Assembly: GCF_014192285.1 (NCBI RefSeq)
Contig: NZ_JACHXQ010000007.1
Span: 124,001-188,000, forward strand
DNA from: Halomonas fontilapidosi
GTDB lineage: Bacteria; Pseudomonadota; Gammaproteobacteria; Pseudomonadales; Halomonadaceae
Length of the DNA stretch: 64,000 nucleotides
Direction: 5' to 3'
Shown: in pieces, positions 9,507 to 18,119 of the stretch
How positions within the stretch are numbered: the first letter of the stretch is position 1
How the letters are laid out: the number at the start of each line of letters is the position of its first letter
Notes under the pieces: model-generated
Told to the model about the DNA's origin: nothing
Seen by the model: the letters and a program-made list of their open reading frames with translations, nothing else
The model's database searches: none
Position numbers and translations under genes: made by a program

Positions 9507-11423
9507 ATGGATTTCTTCACGGCTCAGGATCGCGCCAGACGCCTGACCGGACGGCTGATTCTGCTGCTGGCCCTGGCGATCGTGGTGTTGATCGGCATTA
9601 CCTCCCTAGTGGTGGCGCTGGCCGTGGTGTTCCTCGACGGCGCTTCCTTCACCGGCGAGACGCTGGCGCGGGCGCTGCAGCCGCAACTGCTCGCCGGCGT
9701 GGCGATGGTGGTGATCCTGGTGGTGGGGCTGGGTAGCCTCATTCGCCACCTTCAGCTGAGGGCCGGTGGCAGCGCGGTCGCCGAGGCCCTGGGGGGCCGC
9801 TCGCTCAACCTGGAAACCCGCGATGCCAACGAACGCCGCTTGCTCAATGTGGTGGAGGAGATGGCCATCGCCTCCGGCATGCCGGTCCCGCTGGTCTATC
9901 TGCTCGAGGATCCGGCCATCAATGCCTTTGCGGCCGGGCACGAGCTCGACGACGTGGCCATCGGGGTGACGCGAGGCGCCATCGAGACGCTCGACCGCGA
10001 CCAGCTGCAGGGGGTCATCGCCCATGAGTTCAGCCACATCCTGCACGGCGACATGCGTCTCAACCTGCGGCTGGTGGCACTGCTCCATGGCATTGTGGTG
10101 ATCGGCCTTATCGGTCGCATGCTGCTGCATGCCTCGACGAGCGGGCGTCGTACTCGCTCTCGCAAGGGTGGCGGACATGTCGCGGTGCTGGGGCTGGGCG
10201 CGGGGCTGATGGTGGTGGGCTATGCCGGTACGCTGTGCGGTAACCTGATCAAGGCGGCAGTGAGTCGCCAGCGCGAATTTCTTGCCGATGCCAGCGCCGT
10301 ACAGTATACCCGCAACCCCGAGGGTATCGGCGGGGCGCTGAAGCTGCTGGCCGCCCATCGCCTGGGCTCGCGTCTGCTCGCCAGCCAGGCGGCAGAATTC
10401 AGCCACCTCTACTTCGGCAGCGGTGTCCGTTCCCTGTCGCGCTTGACCGCGACCCACCCCCCGGTGACGGCACGGATTCAACGAGTGCTGCCTCACTGGG
10501 ACGGCAGCCTGCCGCCAGCGCCCCCGGTCCGGTCGACGCGACGCCAGGCCGAGCCCGCCTCATCCGATGGGGGGCAAGGCGGCGAGCGCCTGGCCGCCGG
10601 GGCGCTCGCCGCTGCGGTGGTGGCAAGTGTCGGGCGGCCGAGTAGCGAGGATATCGCCCGTGCCCGTCGCCGTCTCGGCGAGATCGATGCGCGCCTGTTC
10701 GAGTCGGCCCATGAGCCCTTTGCCGCCCGGGCACTGGTCTATGGCATCCTGATGGGTGCCGATCCCCGCAGCCGCGAGGCGCAGCGTGATGCCCTGCAAG
10801 GCCAGGCGCTGCCGGAGGTGCTGGCCGAGCTCAAGACGCTCGAGGCTCCACTGTCCAGATTGACCCCCGGTCAGCGTCTGCCGCTGATCGAACTGGCCCT
10901 TCCAGCACTTCGCCAACTCTCCACGGCGCAGCATGCTCGCTTCCAGGCCTGCCTGCGCCGGCTGATGGCCCTGGAAGTGCACGCCGGTGCCTTGCAGTGG
11001 GCTCTGCACCGGCTTGTCGTGCAGGGCATCGAGGGAGCGCGGCGAGCGCGCCGCGATCGTCATCTGGCGGACCTGGGCGGGCCTTTGTCACTGTTGCTCT
11101 CGACGCTGGCGCGGGCCGGCCAGCAGGACGAGGGGCAGGCCCGGGCCGCCGTCGAGCGGCTCGGCTCGGTGCTGGGCGTGCCGCTGGACTTCGTGGGTGA
11201 ACCTGCCCTGGCCTCGGACCTCGACTGGGCGATGGCACGGCTGGTGCGCCTGGTTCAGGCCGAGCGTGCCCCCTTGCTGGCGGCCATGACCTGTTGCGTG
11301 GAACATGACGGTCGGATCGCGCCCGAGGAGGGGGAGCTGTTGAGTGCCGTGGCCTGGACCCTGGGGTGCCCGCTGCCGTCCACGCAGGGAGCGGCTGGCC
11401 AGACGGGAGTCGGGTCGGCATGA
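9507..11423 (+). CDS. M48 family membrane metalloprotease with long C-terminal domain
   Basis: The 638-residue protein has two N-terminal membrane helices (about residues 15-45 and 60-82). The M48 zinc motif H173-E-F-S-H177 lies within [13 protein letters not shown], with a likely third ligand at E257 in [10 protein letters not shown]. Two further membrane segments occupy about 190-250. Residues after roughly 330 form an arginine/alanine-rich extension that HtpX-type proteases of about 290 residues lack. Near its end, [21 protein letters not shown] resembles a TerB-like helical repeat. With LemA immediately upstream, it probably acts in envelope quality control. Proteolysis is inferred from the intact motif. 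Confidence 0.88.
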   Translation: MDFFTAQDRARRLTGRLILLLALAIVVLIGITSLVVALAVVFLDGASFTGETLARALQPQLLAGVAMVVILVVGLGSLIRHLQLRAGGSAVAEALGGRSLNLETRDANERRLLNVVEEMAIASGMPVPLVYLLEDPAINAFAAGHELDDVAIGVTRGAIETLDRDQLQGVIAHEFSHILHGDMRLNLRLVALLHGIVVIGLIGRMLLHASTSGRRTRSRKGGGHVAVLGLGAGLMVVGYAGTLCGNLIKAAVSRQREFLADASAVQYTRNPEGIGGALKLLAAHRLGSRLLASQAAEFSHLYFGSGVRSLSRLTATHPPVTARIQRVLPHWDGSLPPAPPVRSTRRQAEPASSDGGQGGERLAAGALAAAVVASVGRPSSEDIARARRRLGEIDARLFESAHEPFAARALVYGILMGADPRSREAQRDALQGQALPEVLAELKTLEAPLSRLTPGQRLPLIELALPALRQLSTAQHARFQACLRRLMALEVHAGALQWALHRLVVQGIEGARRARRDRHLADLGGPLSLLLSTLARAGQQDEGQARAAVERLGSVLGVPLDFVGEPALASDLDWAMARLVRLVQAERAPLLAAMTCCVEHDGRIAPEEGELLSAVAWTLGCPLPSTQGAAGQTGVGSA

Positions 11424-11463
11424 TGAAGCATTCCGATACTCAGACCCACCGGAGGACTCCGTG

Positions 11464-11892
11464 ATGCTTACCCCCTTTCATCTGGCCGTGCAGGTCCGCG
11501 ACCTGGCCGAGGCACGCCGCTTCTATGGTGAACTGCTGGGTTGCCCGCAAGGGCGTTCCAGCGATACCTGGGTCGACTTCAACCTCTATGGCCATCAGTT
11601 TGTCTGTCACCTGAATCCCGCCCTGGGGGAGAAGGGCATCGACGATCATCGCAATCCGGTGGATGGCCATGGTGTACCGGTGCCCCACTTCGGCGTCGTG
11701 CTGGAGATGGCTGACTGGGAAGCCCTGGTCGACCGGCTCACGGCCTCCGGCGTGCGCTTCGAGATCGAGCCCTATATCCGCTTTCGTGGCGAACCCGGCG
11801 AGCAGGCCACCATGTTCTTCCGCGACCCCAGCGGCAACGCCATCGAATTCAAGGCGTTCCGTGACATCGCCGGCCAGCTGTTTGCCACCTGA
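11464..11892 (+). CDS. VOC family (glyoxalase/bleomycin-resistance-like) protein
   Basis: The 142-residue protein begins [20 protein letters not shown], the first beta-alpha-beta unit of a vicinal oxygen chelate fold. It has the second half with [10 protein letters not shown] and [15 protein letters not shown], where the terminal glutamate is the usual metal ligand. It is a cytoplasmic metal-dependent isomerase, dioxygenase or binding protein; the substrate is not evident. GGAGG at 11451-11455 fixes the start at the ATG 11464 or the GTG 11461. Confidence 0.88.
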   Translation: MLTPFHLAVQVRDLAEARRFYGELLGCPQGRSSDTWVDFNLYGHQFVCHLNPALGEKGIDDHRNPVDGHGVPVPHFGVVLEMADWEALVDRLTASGVRFEIEPYIRFRGEPGEQATMFFRDPSGNAIEFKAFRDIAGQLFAT

Positions 11893-11962
11893 GTGGTGAC
11901 GCCGCCTTGCGAGCGGGTAGGGGCTCTGGTGCAATGGCTTCCTTTTCGTCAGGAGCAAGACA

Positions 11963-12778
11963 ATGGCAATGAAACCCTGGATGCCGCTGGTGGCGGCCAT
12001 GGCGTTGGCCACGGGGCTCGCCGGTTGCGGCAACGGTGATGACGAGCCAGCGCCGGCCGAGGTCGAGGAGACGCAGGAAGCGGCCGCGCAGCCGGCCGAG
12101 GTAGCGGAGAGTCAGCAAGAGACGGATCAGCCGGCCGCCGAGCCCGATGAGGCGGACGTCAGCGACGATCAGAGCTCATCCGCCGAGGCATCCGAGGAGG
12201 GGCAAGCGTCCGCAGCGGATCAAGCAGGCGGCGATCTTGAGGAACCTGGCGAGCTAGATATCGGCACGCAAGGCGAGGTTGACGCCGAAGCCGAGACCCT
12301 CGGCGAAACGCCGGCCGATACCCTGGAAGAGGGCGCAGCGCTGCCCGGCGAGACAACCCGCTCCGATGTCGATGCCATCATCGAGGAGACCGAGCGGCGC
12401 TTCCAGGAAGCGAGTCGCCGGATCGACGAGCAGTTCGAGAGCGCCGAGGAAACGGCACCCGGGGTCGAGCCGATGGAATCCTCACCGGCGCTCGAGCCGA
12501 TGGAAACGCCCGAGCTTGAGCCCATGGAATCGTCCGATCTCGAGTCGGAGATCGGCCTTGATACTTCGCCGGGAAGCGAGATGGCCGAAGGCGATGCGAT
12601 GCCGGGGGAAAGCACCCGCTCGGATATCGACGCGATTCTCGAGCAGACCGAAAAGCGCTTCGAGGAGGCGAGTCGCCAGATCGACGAGCAGTTCGAGGAG
12701 GCCGAGCGGCAGGCACCCGGCGCCTCGTCGGAGCTCGATTCGCTTGAACTCGACGGCACCGGCAGCGCTGGCGAGTGA
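11963..12778 (+). CDS. Acidic lipoprotein with duplicated 44-residue segment
   Basis: The 271-residue protein has a lipoprotein signal peptide ending in LAGC, so Cys22 would be lipidated. The mature part is extremely rich in Glu, Asp, Ala and Ser and largely disordered. Two 44-residue copies (residues 124-167 and 210-253) share 32 identical positions. Each runs PGE-x-TRSD-x-DAI to IDEQFE to APG and has a short predicted helix (RRFQEASRRIDEQFE type). A linker between them repeats EPMES/EPMET. I do not recognise a family. AGGAG lies 9 bases before the ATG. The acidity suits a halophile envelope protein. Function is unknown. Confidence 0.8.
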   Translation: MAMKPWMPLVAAMALATGLAGCGNGDDEPAPAEVEETQEAAAQPAEVAESQQETDQPAAEPDEADVSDDQSSSAEASEEGQASAADQAGGDLEEPGELDIGTQGEVDAEAETLGETPADTLEEGAALPGETTRSDVDAIIEETERRFQEASRRIDEQFESAEETAPGVEPMESSPALEPMETPELEPMESSDLESEIGLDTSPGSEMAEGDAMPGESTRSDIDAILEQTEKRFEEASRQIDEQFEEAERQAPGASSELDSLELDGTGSAGE

Positions 12779-12805
12779 CGCGCTGCCTGCCGATGCTGGA
12801 ATGAA

Positions 12806-12831
12806 AAAGGCCCGCCGGATGGCGGGCCTTT
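12806..12831. terminator. Bidirectional terminator between lipoprotein gene and cold-shock gene
   Basis: An 11-bp stem, AAAGGCCCGCC pairing with GGCGGGCCTTT around the loop GGAT, has A residues on the left and T residues on the right. It can end transcription from both convergent genes. Confidence 0.85.
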
Positions 12832-12885
12832 CTCTGCGGCGACCGGACAGCAAGGCCGGTGGGTCGCCTCCGTGTCAGCCGAGGA

Positions 12886-13092
12886 TCAGTCGGCGGCGCG
12901 GATGTTGGAGGCCTGAAGGCCTTTCTTGCCCTGGGTCACTTCGAAAGTGACTTTCTGGCCGTCCTGCAGGGACTTGAAGCCTTCAGCCTGAATCTCGGAG
13001 AAGTGAGCGAACAGGTCATCACCGCCGTCGTCCGGAGAGATGAAGCCGTAGCCCTTGGTATCGTTGAACCACTTGACAGTGCCAGTTGCCAT
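12886..13092 (-). CDS. CspA-family cold-shock RNA-binding protein
   Basis: This 68-residue single cold-shock domain starts [18 protein letters not shown]. It has RNP1 (KGYGFI, residues 13-18) and an RNP2-like LFAHF near residue 27. Such proteins bind single-stranded RNA or DNA and melt RNA structure as chaperones. AAAGGA precedes the ATG. About 160 bases of leader separate the start from a good promoter, as in regulated cspA genes. Which paralogue this is cannot be told from one gene. Confidence 0.95.
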   Translation of the reverse strand: MATGTVKWFNDTKGYGFISPDDGGDDLFAHFSEIQAEGFKSLQDGQKVTFEVTQGKKGLQASNIRAAD

Positions 13093-13253
13093 CGTCGATT
13101 TCCTTTACTAACTAAATATATGGTGCTGGGTCAGGCAGGTGATGCCCTCGCCATAGACCCGTAATGCGTGGGCAAGGCAAGAAGGAAGTGCGCACCGGGT
13201 GTATCGAAGAAATCGAAGTACAACAGACGACTTTTCTGCTTGCTGACCAACGC
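13093..13253 (-). promoter_or_regulatory. Long 5' leader of the cold-shock gene
   Basis: Between the predicted transcription start (about 13252) and the ATG lie about 160 non-coding bases, close to the length of the E. coli cspA leader that folds as an RNA thermosensor. The part nearest the start codon is AU-rich. A sensor role is inferred from length and gene family only. Confidence 0.5.
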
Positions 13254-13258
13254 AGCGG

Positions 13259-13287
13259 ATAGTGCAACAGCGCCAGAGTTGCGTCAA
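13259..13287 (-). promoter_or_regulatory. Candidate sigma-70 promoter of the cold-shock gene
   Basis: Reading the minus strand, TTGACG (13282-13287) is separated by 17 bases from CACTAT (13259-13264). The -35 matches consensus at five of six positions. Confidence 0.55.
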
Positions 13288-13394
13288 CCGAGTGTCACAG
13301 GGAGACTGGCGCTATGCCCGCAAAGTCACTGTAGATGCAAAGCCGGTAAGCGTCCAGCCTCCACCCTGGCTGTTTCCCCAAGAAAGAGAGACCC

Positions 13395-13820
13395 ATGACC
13401 CACACCCGTATCGCCTCCCGAGACACCCACAGCAAGCTGATCGGCTACCTGCTTTGGTTGTTCGGTTTTCTCGGTGCTCATCGCTTCTACTACGGCAAGC
13501 CGGTGACCGGCACGATCTGGTTCTTTACGCTGGGGCTGCTGGGCATCGGCTGGCTGATCGACCTCTTCCTGATCCCGTCCATGGACCGTCAGGCTGACCT
13601 GCGTTTCCAGGCTGGCCCGACCAACTACTCCCTAGCCTGGCTGCTGCTCACCTTCTTGGGCGTATTCGGCATTCATCGCTTCTACCTCGGCAAGTGGCTG
13701 ACCGGGTTGCTCTACTTGCTGACTTTCGGTCTCTTCGGCCTCGGCGTGCTCTACGATTTCTGGACCCTCAACGACCAGATCTCCATGCGCCATGCCCGTC
13801 GCGGCATCTTCAACGACTGA
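13395..13820 (+). CDS. Protein with two TM2 domains
   Basis: The 141-residue membrane protein holds two copies of the TM2 domain. The first is SKLIGYLLWLFGFLGAHRFY to GWLIDLFLIPSM (residues 14-64). The second is SLAWLLLTFLGVFGIHRFYL to GVLYDFWTL (77-126). Each copy has the G-x-HRFYxGK turn between two helices. The family has no firm biochemical role. The stop is 9 bases before the LysE/RhtB exporter start, so the two form an operon. Confidence 0.9.
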   Translation: MTHTRIASRDTHSKLIGYLLWLFGFLGAHRFYYGKPVTGTIWFFTLGLLGIGWLIDLFLIPSMDRQADLRFQAGPTNYSLAWLLLTFLGVFGIHRFYLGKWLTGLLYLLTFGLFGLGVLYDFWTLNDQISMRHARRGIFND

Positions 13821-13829
13821 GAGGGCCCC

Positions 13830-14474
13830 ATGTTCTTCGATGCGCAGTTCTGGCCCTTCCTCGTGGCCATCACCCTGCTGAGCATGAGCCCGGGGGTCGA
13901 CACCCTGCTGGTGATTCGTAATACCGCTCGCGGGGGCTGGCGCGACGGTGTGACGACCAGCCTGGCCATCTGCTGCGGGCTTTTTGTTCACGCGGCGGTG
14001 TCGGCGCTGGGCATTTCGTTGATCCTGCTGCAGTCGGCCTGGGCGTTTGGCCTGCTCAAGCTGGCCGGTGCCGCCTACCTGGTGTGGCTGGGCATCAATG
14101 GCTTGCGTGCGGCTCGACGGGGCCAGGGGCTTCCCGTGGGCGGCGTGCAGGCCGAGCGGCAGGTCGTGCCGCTGTGGCGACCCCTGCGCGAGGGGCTGCT
14201 CTCCAACGTGCTCAATCCCAAGACGGTGATCTTCTACATGGCCTTTCTGCCCCAGTTCATTGCGCCCGGTGACCCGGCGCTGGCCAAGTCGCTGTGGCTT
14301 GCCGGGGTGCACTTCGTGGTGGCCAACCTCTGGCAGATCGCCATCGTGCTGATGGTGGGAAGCGCCGGCCGCTGGCTGGCGAGTCCGGCGTTCTCGCGCT
14401 GGCTCAATGGCATCACCGGCGCGGTGCTGGTCGGCTTCGGCATCAAGCTGGCACTGACGCGTCAACCGGGCTGA
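13830..14474 (+). CDS. LysE/RhtB family amino-acid exporter
   Basis: The 214-residue inner-membrane protein has about six hydrophobic helices. The family signature appears early as MSPGVDTLLVIRNTARGGWRDG, and later as GAAYLVWLGINGLRA and GLLSNVLNPKTVIFYMAFLPQF. RhtB-type proteins export homoserine, threonine or related amino acids with the proton gradient. Substrate is not predictable. GAGGG precedes the ATG. A strong bidirectional hairpin follows the stop. Confidence 0.92.
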   Translation: MFFDAQFWPFLVAITLLSMSPGVDTLLVIRNTARGGWRDGVTTSLAICCGLFVHAAVSALGISLILLQSAWAFGLLKLAGAAYLVWLGINGLRAARRGQGLPVGGVQAERQVVPLWRPLREGLLSNVLNPKTVIFYMAFLPQFIAPGDPALAKSLWLAGVHFVVANLWQIAIVLMVGSAGRWLASPAFSRWLNGITGAVLVGFGIKLALTRQPG

Positions 14475-14488
14475 GGAGTTGCCGCAAC

Positions 14489-14521
14489 GCAAGCGGCCCT
14501 GGCATCACCAGGGCCGCTTGC
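14489..14521. terminator. Hairpin terminator between convergent genes
   Basis: Bases 14489-14502 (GCAAGCGGCCCTGG) pair perfectly with 14508-14521 around a 5-base loop. It sits between the LysE/RhtB gene and the convergent transglycosylase gene. Confidence 0.8.
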
Positions 14522-14541
14522 GCGGGAGGCGCTGCAGGGGC

Positions 14542-16482
14542 TCAGTTTCTGGCGAGCAGCGAGCGGTCGTAACGCACCGTCTTCTCCGCGGGGCTCAGCA
14601 TGCTGACGCCCTCGCTCTCGCCGTCTCTGGAGAGGCTCTCGAAGATCACCCGATAGGCCAGCACCGCCTGCACGTAGTTGCGGGTCTCGCGGAAGGGGAT
14701 GCTCTCGACGAAGAGGTCGAACGCTTCCGGTGCGTCACGCAGCCAGCGGTCGACCCGACTGGGGCCGGCATTGTAGGCGGCCGCCGCCGCCAGGCGATTA
14801 CCGCTGTAGCGGTCGATCAGCTCGCCCAGGTAGGTGCTGCCCAGGCGGATGTTCACCTCGGGGTCGAGGACACCGTAGGGACCGGGGTCACCGATGCCCA
14901 GACGCCGGCCAAGCTGGGCCGCGGTGGCCGGCATCAGCTGCATCAGTCCTCGCGCGCCGGCGGGGGAGAGGGCCACGGGATTGTAGGCGCTCTCGCGCCG
15001 GGCGATCCCCATCAGCAGGTAGGGGTCGACGTCCATCTCACCGCCCCAATGCAGGAAGTCATCACGATAGGCTTCAGGGAAGCGCCACGCCAAGGCGTCC
15101 CACATCTGGCCGACGATGGTGGTCTGCACCAGTTCCGCGAGCCAGCCCTGCTGCGCGGCATAGTCGGCTAGCGCGCGTGCCTCGTCGGGCGTTGCCCGGG
15201 CCACGGCCCGGTACCACTCGCTATTGGCCAGGCCAGGTTCGTCGATTCGCCGCAGTGCCTCGGTGCGCTGCACCACCGGCCAGTCGGCGATGCGCTGTCG
15301 AGTGGCCGCATCGACGACGTTGCGCTCCAGGTTCAGCGCATAGGGGCGGCCCAGCCGGTCGGCGGCGGCAAAACCGAAGAAGTTTCGCTCATCGGCGGCC
15401 GCCGCGTAGGCCTTTTCCGCCGTGGCCGGGTCGCCGAGCTGCTCCAGGGCACGACCCAGCCAGTACTGCCAGCGCGCTTCCTGACGGGTCGCGTCGGGCA
15501 TGCGATGGACCCAGTCGATGACCCCTGACCAGTCCCGTTCGGCCAGCGCCGAGCGTACGCGAAGCTCCAGCAGATCGGTATCCCCGAGCCGCGCCACAAC
15601 GTCGTCACGCCAGGCGCCATGCTGGTCGATGTCGCGCACCATCGCGTAGAAGGCCAGGTCATGCTCGATGGCGTCACGCTGATCCGATTCCAGTGCGAGG
15701 TGCGGCGCGACCTTGCGCCAGGCCTCGAGCGCCGCCTCGGTGTTGGTGCGAGTGAAGCCGTGCATGGTCGCGGCGAACAGCGGACCGCTGCCCTGGCAGC
15801 CGGGGCCGATGCAGGCCGGCACCCGGGTCACCGCCGAGTAATCCTTGCGTAGCCGCGCCAGGCTGGCCCTGGCGGACTGCCAGTCAGTGCTCAGCTGCCG
15901 GCCCAGGTAGCTCATCAGCCCGGTCTCGCCGGCCTGCCAGGCGAGCATCATGCGTTCCCAGATATGGGCCTGGCCGATCTCGCCTCGGGCGCGCAGGGTG
16001 TCGAAGAGGGTATCGCAGGCATCCGGCTGGGAGTGGCCGACGCGCCAGAGCTCTCGTCCGCCTTGGGCGGCATCCTCCGGCACGCGATCGAGCAGCGCGG
16101 TGTAGTAGTAACACTGGCGGGCAGTGCCCTCGGGCACGCTATCGGCGACCGCCAACAGGCTAGCCGGCCGCCCCGCCTGGCCATACTGGGCGATGGCCTG
16201 TCCGCGCATCCAGTCGCTGAGCGGGGAGTCCGCATGGCGTTCTATGAAGGCCAGCACCCGCTCGGGCTCCACGTCCGGCAGGCGCTGGCGCAGGCGGTGG
16301 TAGTCGACGTAGCCGGCGAGCACATGCGTTTCGACGGCCTCCCGGTCGATCTCTTCCCACTGTGCGTTGCGGGCCGCCTCCAGGGCATCTCGCATGGCGC
16401 GGTCGTCGGCCAGGCCGGCCAGCGGCAGGCAGCACAGGGCCGCGGCGATCAGGGCCTTACAGCGACCCAATGACAGGGACAT
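14542..16482 (-). CDS. Soluble lytic murein transglycosylase (Slt70-like)
   Basis: The 646-residue periplasmic enzyme begins with a signal peptide ending in CCLPLAGLA. The middle is an alpha-superhelical region with repeated tryptophan- and arginine-rich helices, as in Slt70. The C-terminal catalytic domain holds the SLT motif GIARRESAYNPVALSPAGARG, with the catalytic glutamate in RRES, followed by LMQLMPATAAQLGRRLG and AAAAYNAG. It cleaves the MurNAc-GlcNAc bond of peptidoglycan with formation of 1,6-anhydro ends. Length matches the family. Confidence 0.95.
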   Translation of the reverse strand: MSLSLGRCKALIAAALCCLPLAGLADDRAMRDALEAARNAQWEEIDREAVETHVLAGYVDYHRLRQRLPDVEPERVLAFIERHADSPLSDWMRGQAIAQYGQAGRPASLLAVADSVPEGTARQCYYYTALLDRVPEDAAQGGRELWRVGHSQPDACDTLFDTLRARGEIGQAHIWERMMLAWQAGETGLMSYLGRQLSTDWQSARASLARLRKDYSAVTRVPACIGPGCQGSGPLFAATMHGFTRTNTEAALEAWRKVAPHLALESDQRDAIEHDLAFYAMVRDIDQHGAWRDDVVARLGDTDLLELRVRSALAERDWSGVIDWVHRMPDATRQEARWQYWLGRALEQLGDPATAEKAYAAAADERNFFGFAAADRLGRPYALNLERNVVDAATRQRIADWPVVQRTEALRRIDEPGLANSEWYRAVARATPDEARALADYAAQQGWLAELVQTTIVGQMWDALAWRFPEAYRDDFLHWGGEMDVDPYLLMGIARRESAYNPVALSPAGARGLMQLMPATAAQLGRRLGIGDPGPYGVLDPEVNIRLGSTYLGELIDRYSGNRLAAAAAYNAGPSRVDRWLRDAPEAFDLFVESIPFRETRNYVQAVLAYRVIFESLSRDGESEGVSMLSPAEKTVRYDRSLLARN

Positions 16483-16641
16483 ATCGTGACCTCTTGCGGT
16501 TCGCGCTCGTCAATCTGCCATGGTGGCCGATGGCGGCTCTCTTGAGTAGTGTCGTCGCCGCCCGACAGGCAGCGATTGTTCGTCAGGGTGGGGATACCCT
16601 ATCGTTTAGCGGTATTCTCGTCTGTCGGCAAGGAGATCGAG

Positions 16642-17010
16642 ATGGCCAGATTCCGCGGCGGCTTCCTGGTGGCGCGACTGCGGCGTCGCGCCCGCGTACT
16701 GGGCCATATCGGCCGCGCCCTGAAGCTGTTCCTGCCCATGACCCGCGATGTGCTGCTGGGACGCTACCGCCCGGTGCCATGGGGCGCCTTCCTGTGGATG
16801 CTGACGGCCCTCGCGTATCTGGTCTCGCCGCTCGACCTGATTCCCGACATGCTGGTACTGCTGGGGCTGGTGGATGATGCGGTGATCGTTGGCTGGCTGC
16901 TGACTCGGGTGGATCGGCATCTGGCGGGCTATCGTGCCTGGCGCGAGCCTGGTGAGGAAAAGAGTCCAGCCTCCGGCAAAGGTCGAGGCGACGACCTGCC
17001 ACCGTCCTGA
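16642..17010 (+). CDS. DUF1232 (YkvA-like) membrane protein
   Basis: The 122-residue protein carries the DUF1232 signature LAYLVSPLDLIPDMLVLLGLVDDAVIVGWLL (about residues 56-86), a conserved membrane hairpin with an SPLDLIPD turn. AAGGAG lies 6 bases before the ATG, so the longer upstream frame is not used. The function is unknown. It is divergent from the transglycosylase gene across about 160 bp. Confidence 0.85.
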   Translation: MARFRGGFLVARLRRRARVLGHIGRALKLFLPMTRDVLLGRYRPVPWGAFLWMLTALAYLVSPLDLIPDMLVLLGLVDDAVIVGWLLTRVDRHLAGYRAWREPGEEKSPASGKGRGDDLPPS

Positions 17011-17056
17011 TACGATCGTTTGAAATCTTCCTTTTGCCGCTGCCTGCGAGACCCGA

Positions 17057-17569
17057 ATGATCCACGGCCAGACTCCCGGTGACGCTGATTGGCGTCGTGC
17101 CCTGACGCGCTTCGTCACCGTGATCCCGCACACTCGAGAGCTGGGCCTCGAGGTGCTCGAGGTCACCCCCGAGGTGACCACCATGCGCCTGCCCTGGAGT
17201 GACGACCTGCTCGGTGACACCGCCCGTGGTCTGGTGCACGGCGGGGTGTTGACCATGCTGCTGGATACCGTCTGCGGCTCGGCCGTATTGCCGGCCCTGC
17301 CGGCGCCGGAGGTCTGTCCGACGCTGGACCTTCGGGTTGACCACTTTCGGCCGGGCGTGGCAGGCCTGGCCATTCTCGCCGAGGCGCGCGTGGTCCGGGT
17401 CACCGAATCGGTCGTCTTCACCGAGGGCAGCCTCTGGCAGGAAACGGGCCGCCCGCTGGCGCGGGGTATCGGCAACTTCGTGCGCCTGGGGCCCCGCAAC
17501 ACGCCCCCGGGCTTCGCCGAGGCGCTCTTCGCCGATGTGGCGATCGATGAGGAGGGCGACCATGCGTGA
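17057..17569 (+). CDS. PaaI-type hotdog thioesterase (first of pair)
   Basis: The 170-residue protein has the hotdog-fold thioesterase pattern ARGLVHGGVLTMLLDTVCG (about residues 56-74), where HGG marks the CoA-binding turn, followed by TLDLRVDHFRPG. PaaI-family enzymes hydrolyse acyl-CoA thioesters in the cytoplasm. Its stop overlaps the start of the next gene by 8 bases. The next protein has the same fold, so the two probably form a heteromer or act in tandem. Substrate is unknown. Confidence 0.85.
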   Translation: MIHGQTPGDADWRRALTRFVTVIPHTRELGLEVLEVTPEVTTMRLPWSDDLLGDTARGLVHGGVLTMLLDTVCGSAVLPALPAPEVCPTLDLRVDHFRPGVAGLAILAEARVVRVTESVVFTEGSLWQETGRPLARGIGNFVRLGPRNTPPGFAEALFADVAIDEEGDHA

Positions 17570-18032
17570 AGGTTTCGAGAATGTCGACTGGCTGGAGAGA
17601 ACCCGCGCCGAGGGCGACGTCGATGCCTGGCTGGCCCTGATACCCTACGCGCGGCGCATCGGGGTCTCGACGCTCCCGGATCCGCAGGGCGAGGGGCTGC
17701 TGTTTCGCCTCGATCCCCGCGAGGGCAATGTCGGCAATGTCCTGCTGCCGGCGCTGCATGGCGGCGTGGTAGCCGCCTTCATGGAGACCGCGGCGACCCT
17801 GGACCTGATGCTCGCGACCCGCATGCCGCGCCTGCCGCGCATCGTCGACATCTCCATCGACTATCTGCGCACGGCGCGGCTGGCGCCGACGCTGGCCCGC
17901 TGCAGCCTGCAGCGCGAGGGGCGGCGCATGGGCAACGTGCGGGTCTGCGCCTGGCAGGAGAGCGAGACGACGCCGGTTGCTACCGCACGGCTGCATTTCG
18001 TGCTGGGCGATCCTGGCGATGCAGGCGCTTGA
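17562..18032 (+). CDS. PaaI-type hotdog thioesterase (second of pair)
   Basis: The 156-residue protein starts at ATG 17562 inside the end of the previous gene (ATGCGTGA overlap). It contains NVLLPALHGGVVAAFMETAATL, again with the HGG turn of the hotdog fold, then RIVDISIDYLRTARL. It is clearly diverged from its upstream partner, so the pair is old and not a recent duplication. The close overlap implies translational coupling and probably a joint complex. Confidence 0.82.
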   Translation: MREGFENVDWLERTRAEGDVDAWLALIPYARRIGVSTLPDPQGEGLLFRLDPREGNVGNVLLPALHGGVVAAFMETAATLDLMLATRMPRLPRIVDISIDYLRTARLAPTLARCSLQREGRRMGNVRVCAWQESETTPVATARLHFVLGDPGDAGA

Positions 18033-18119
18033 AAATCCGTCAGCGGGCCCCATATCGACGTCAATCCTGAACCGGTGGCCAGGCCACCATTGTCACGTCG
18101 AAAGAGGGGTCCCAGCCAG

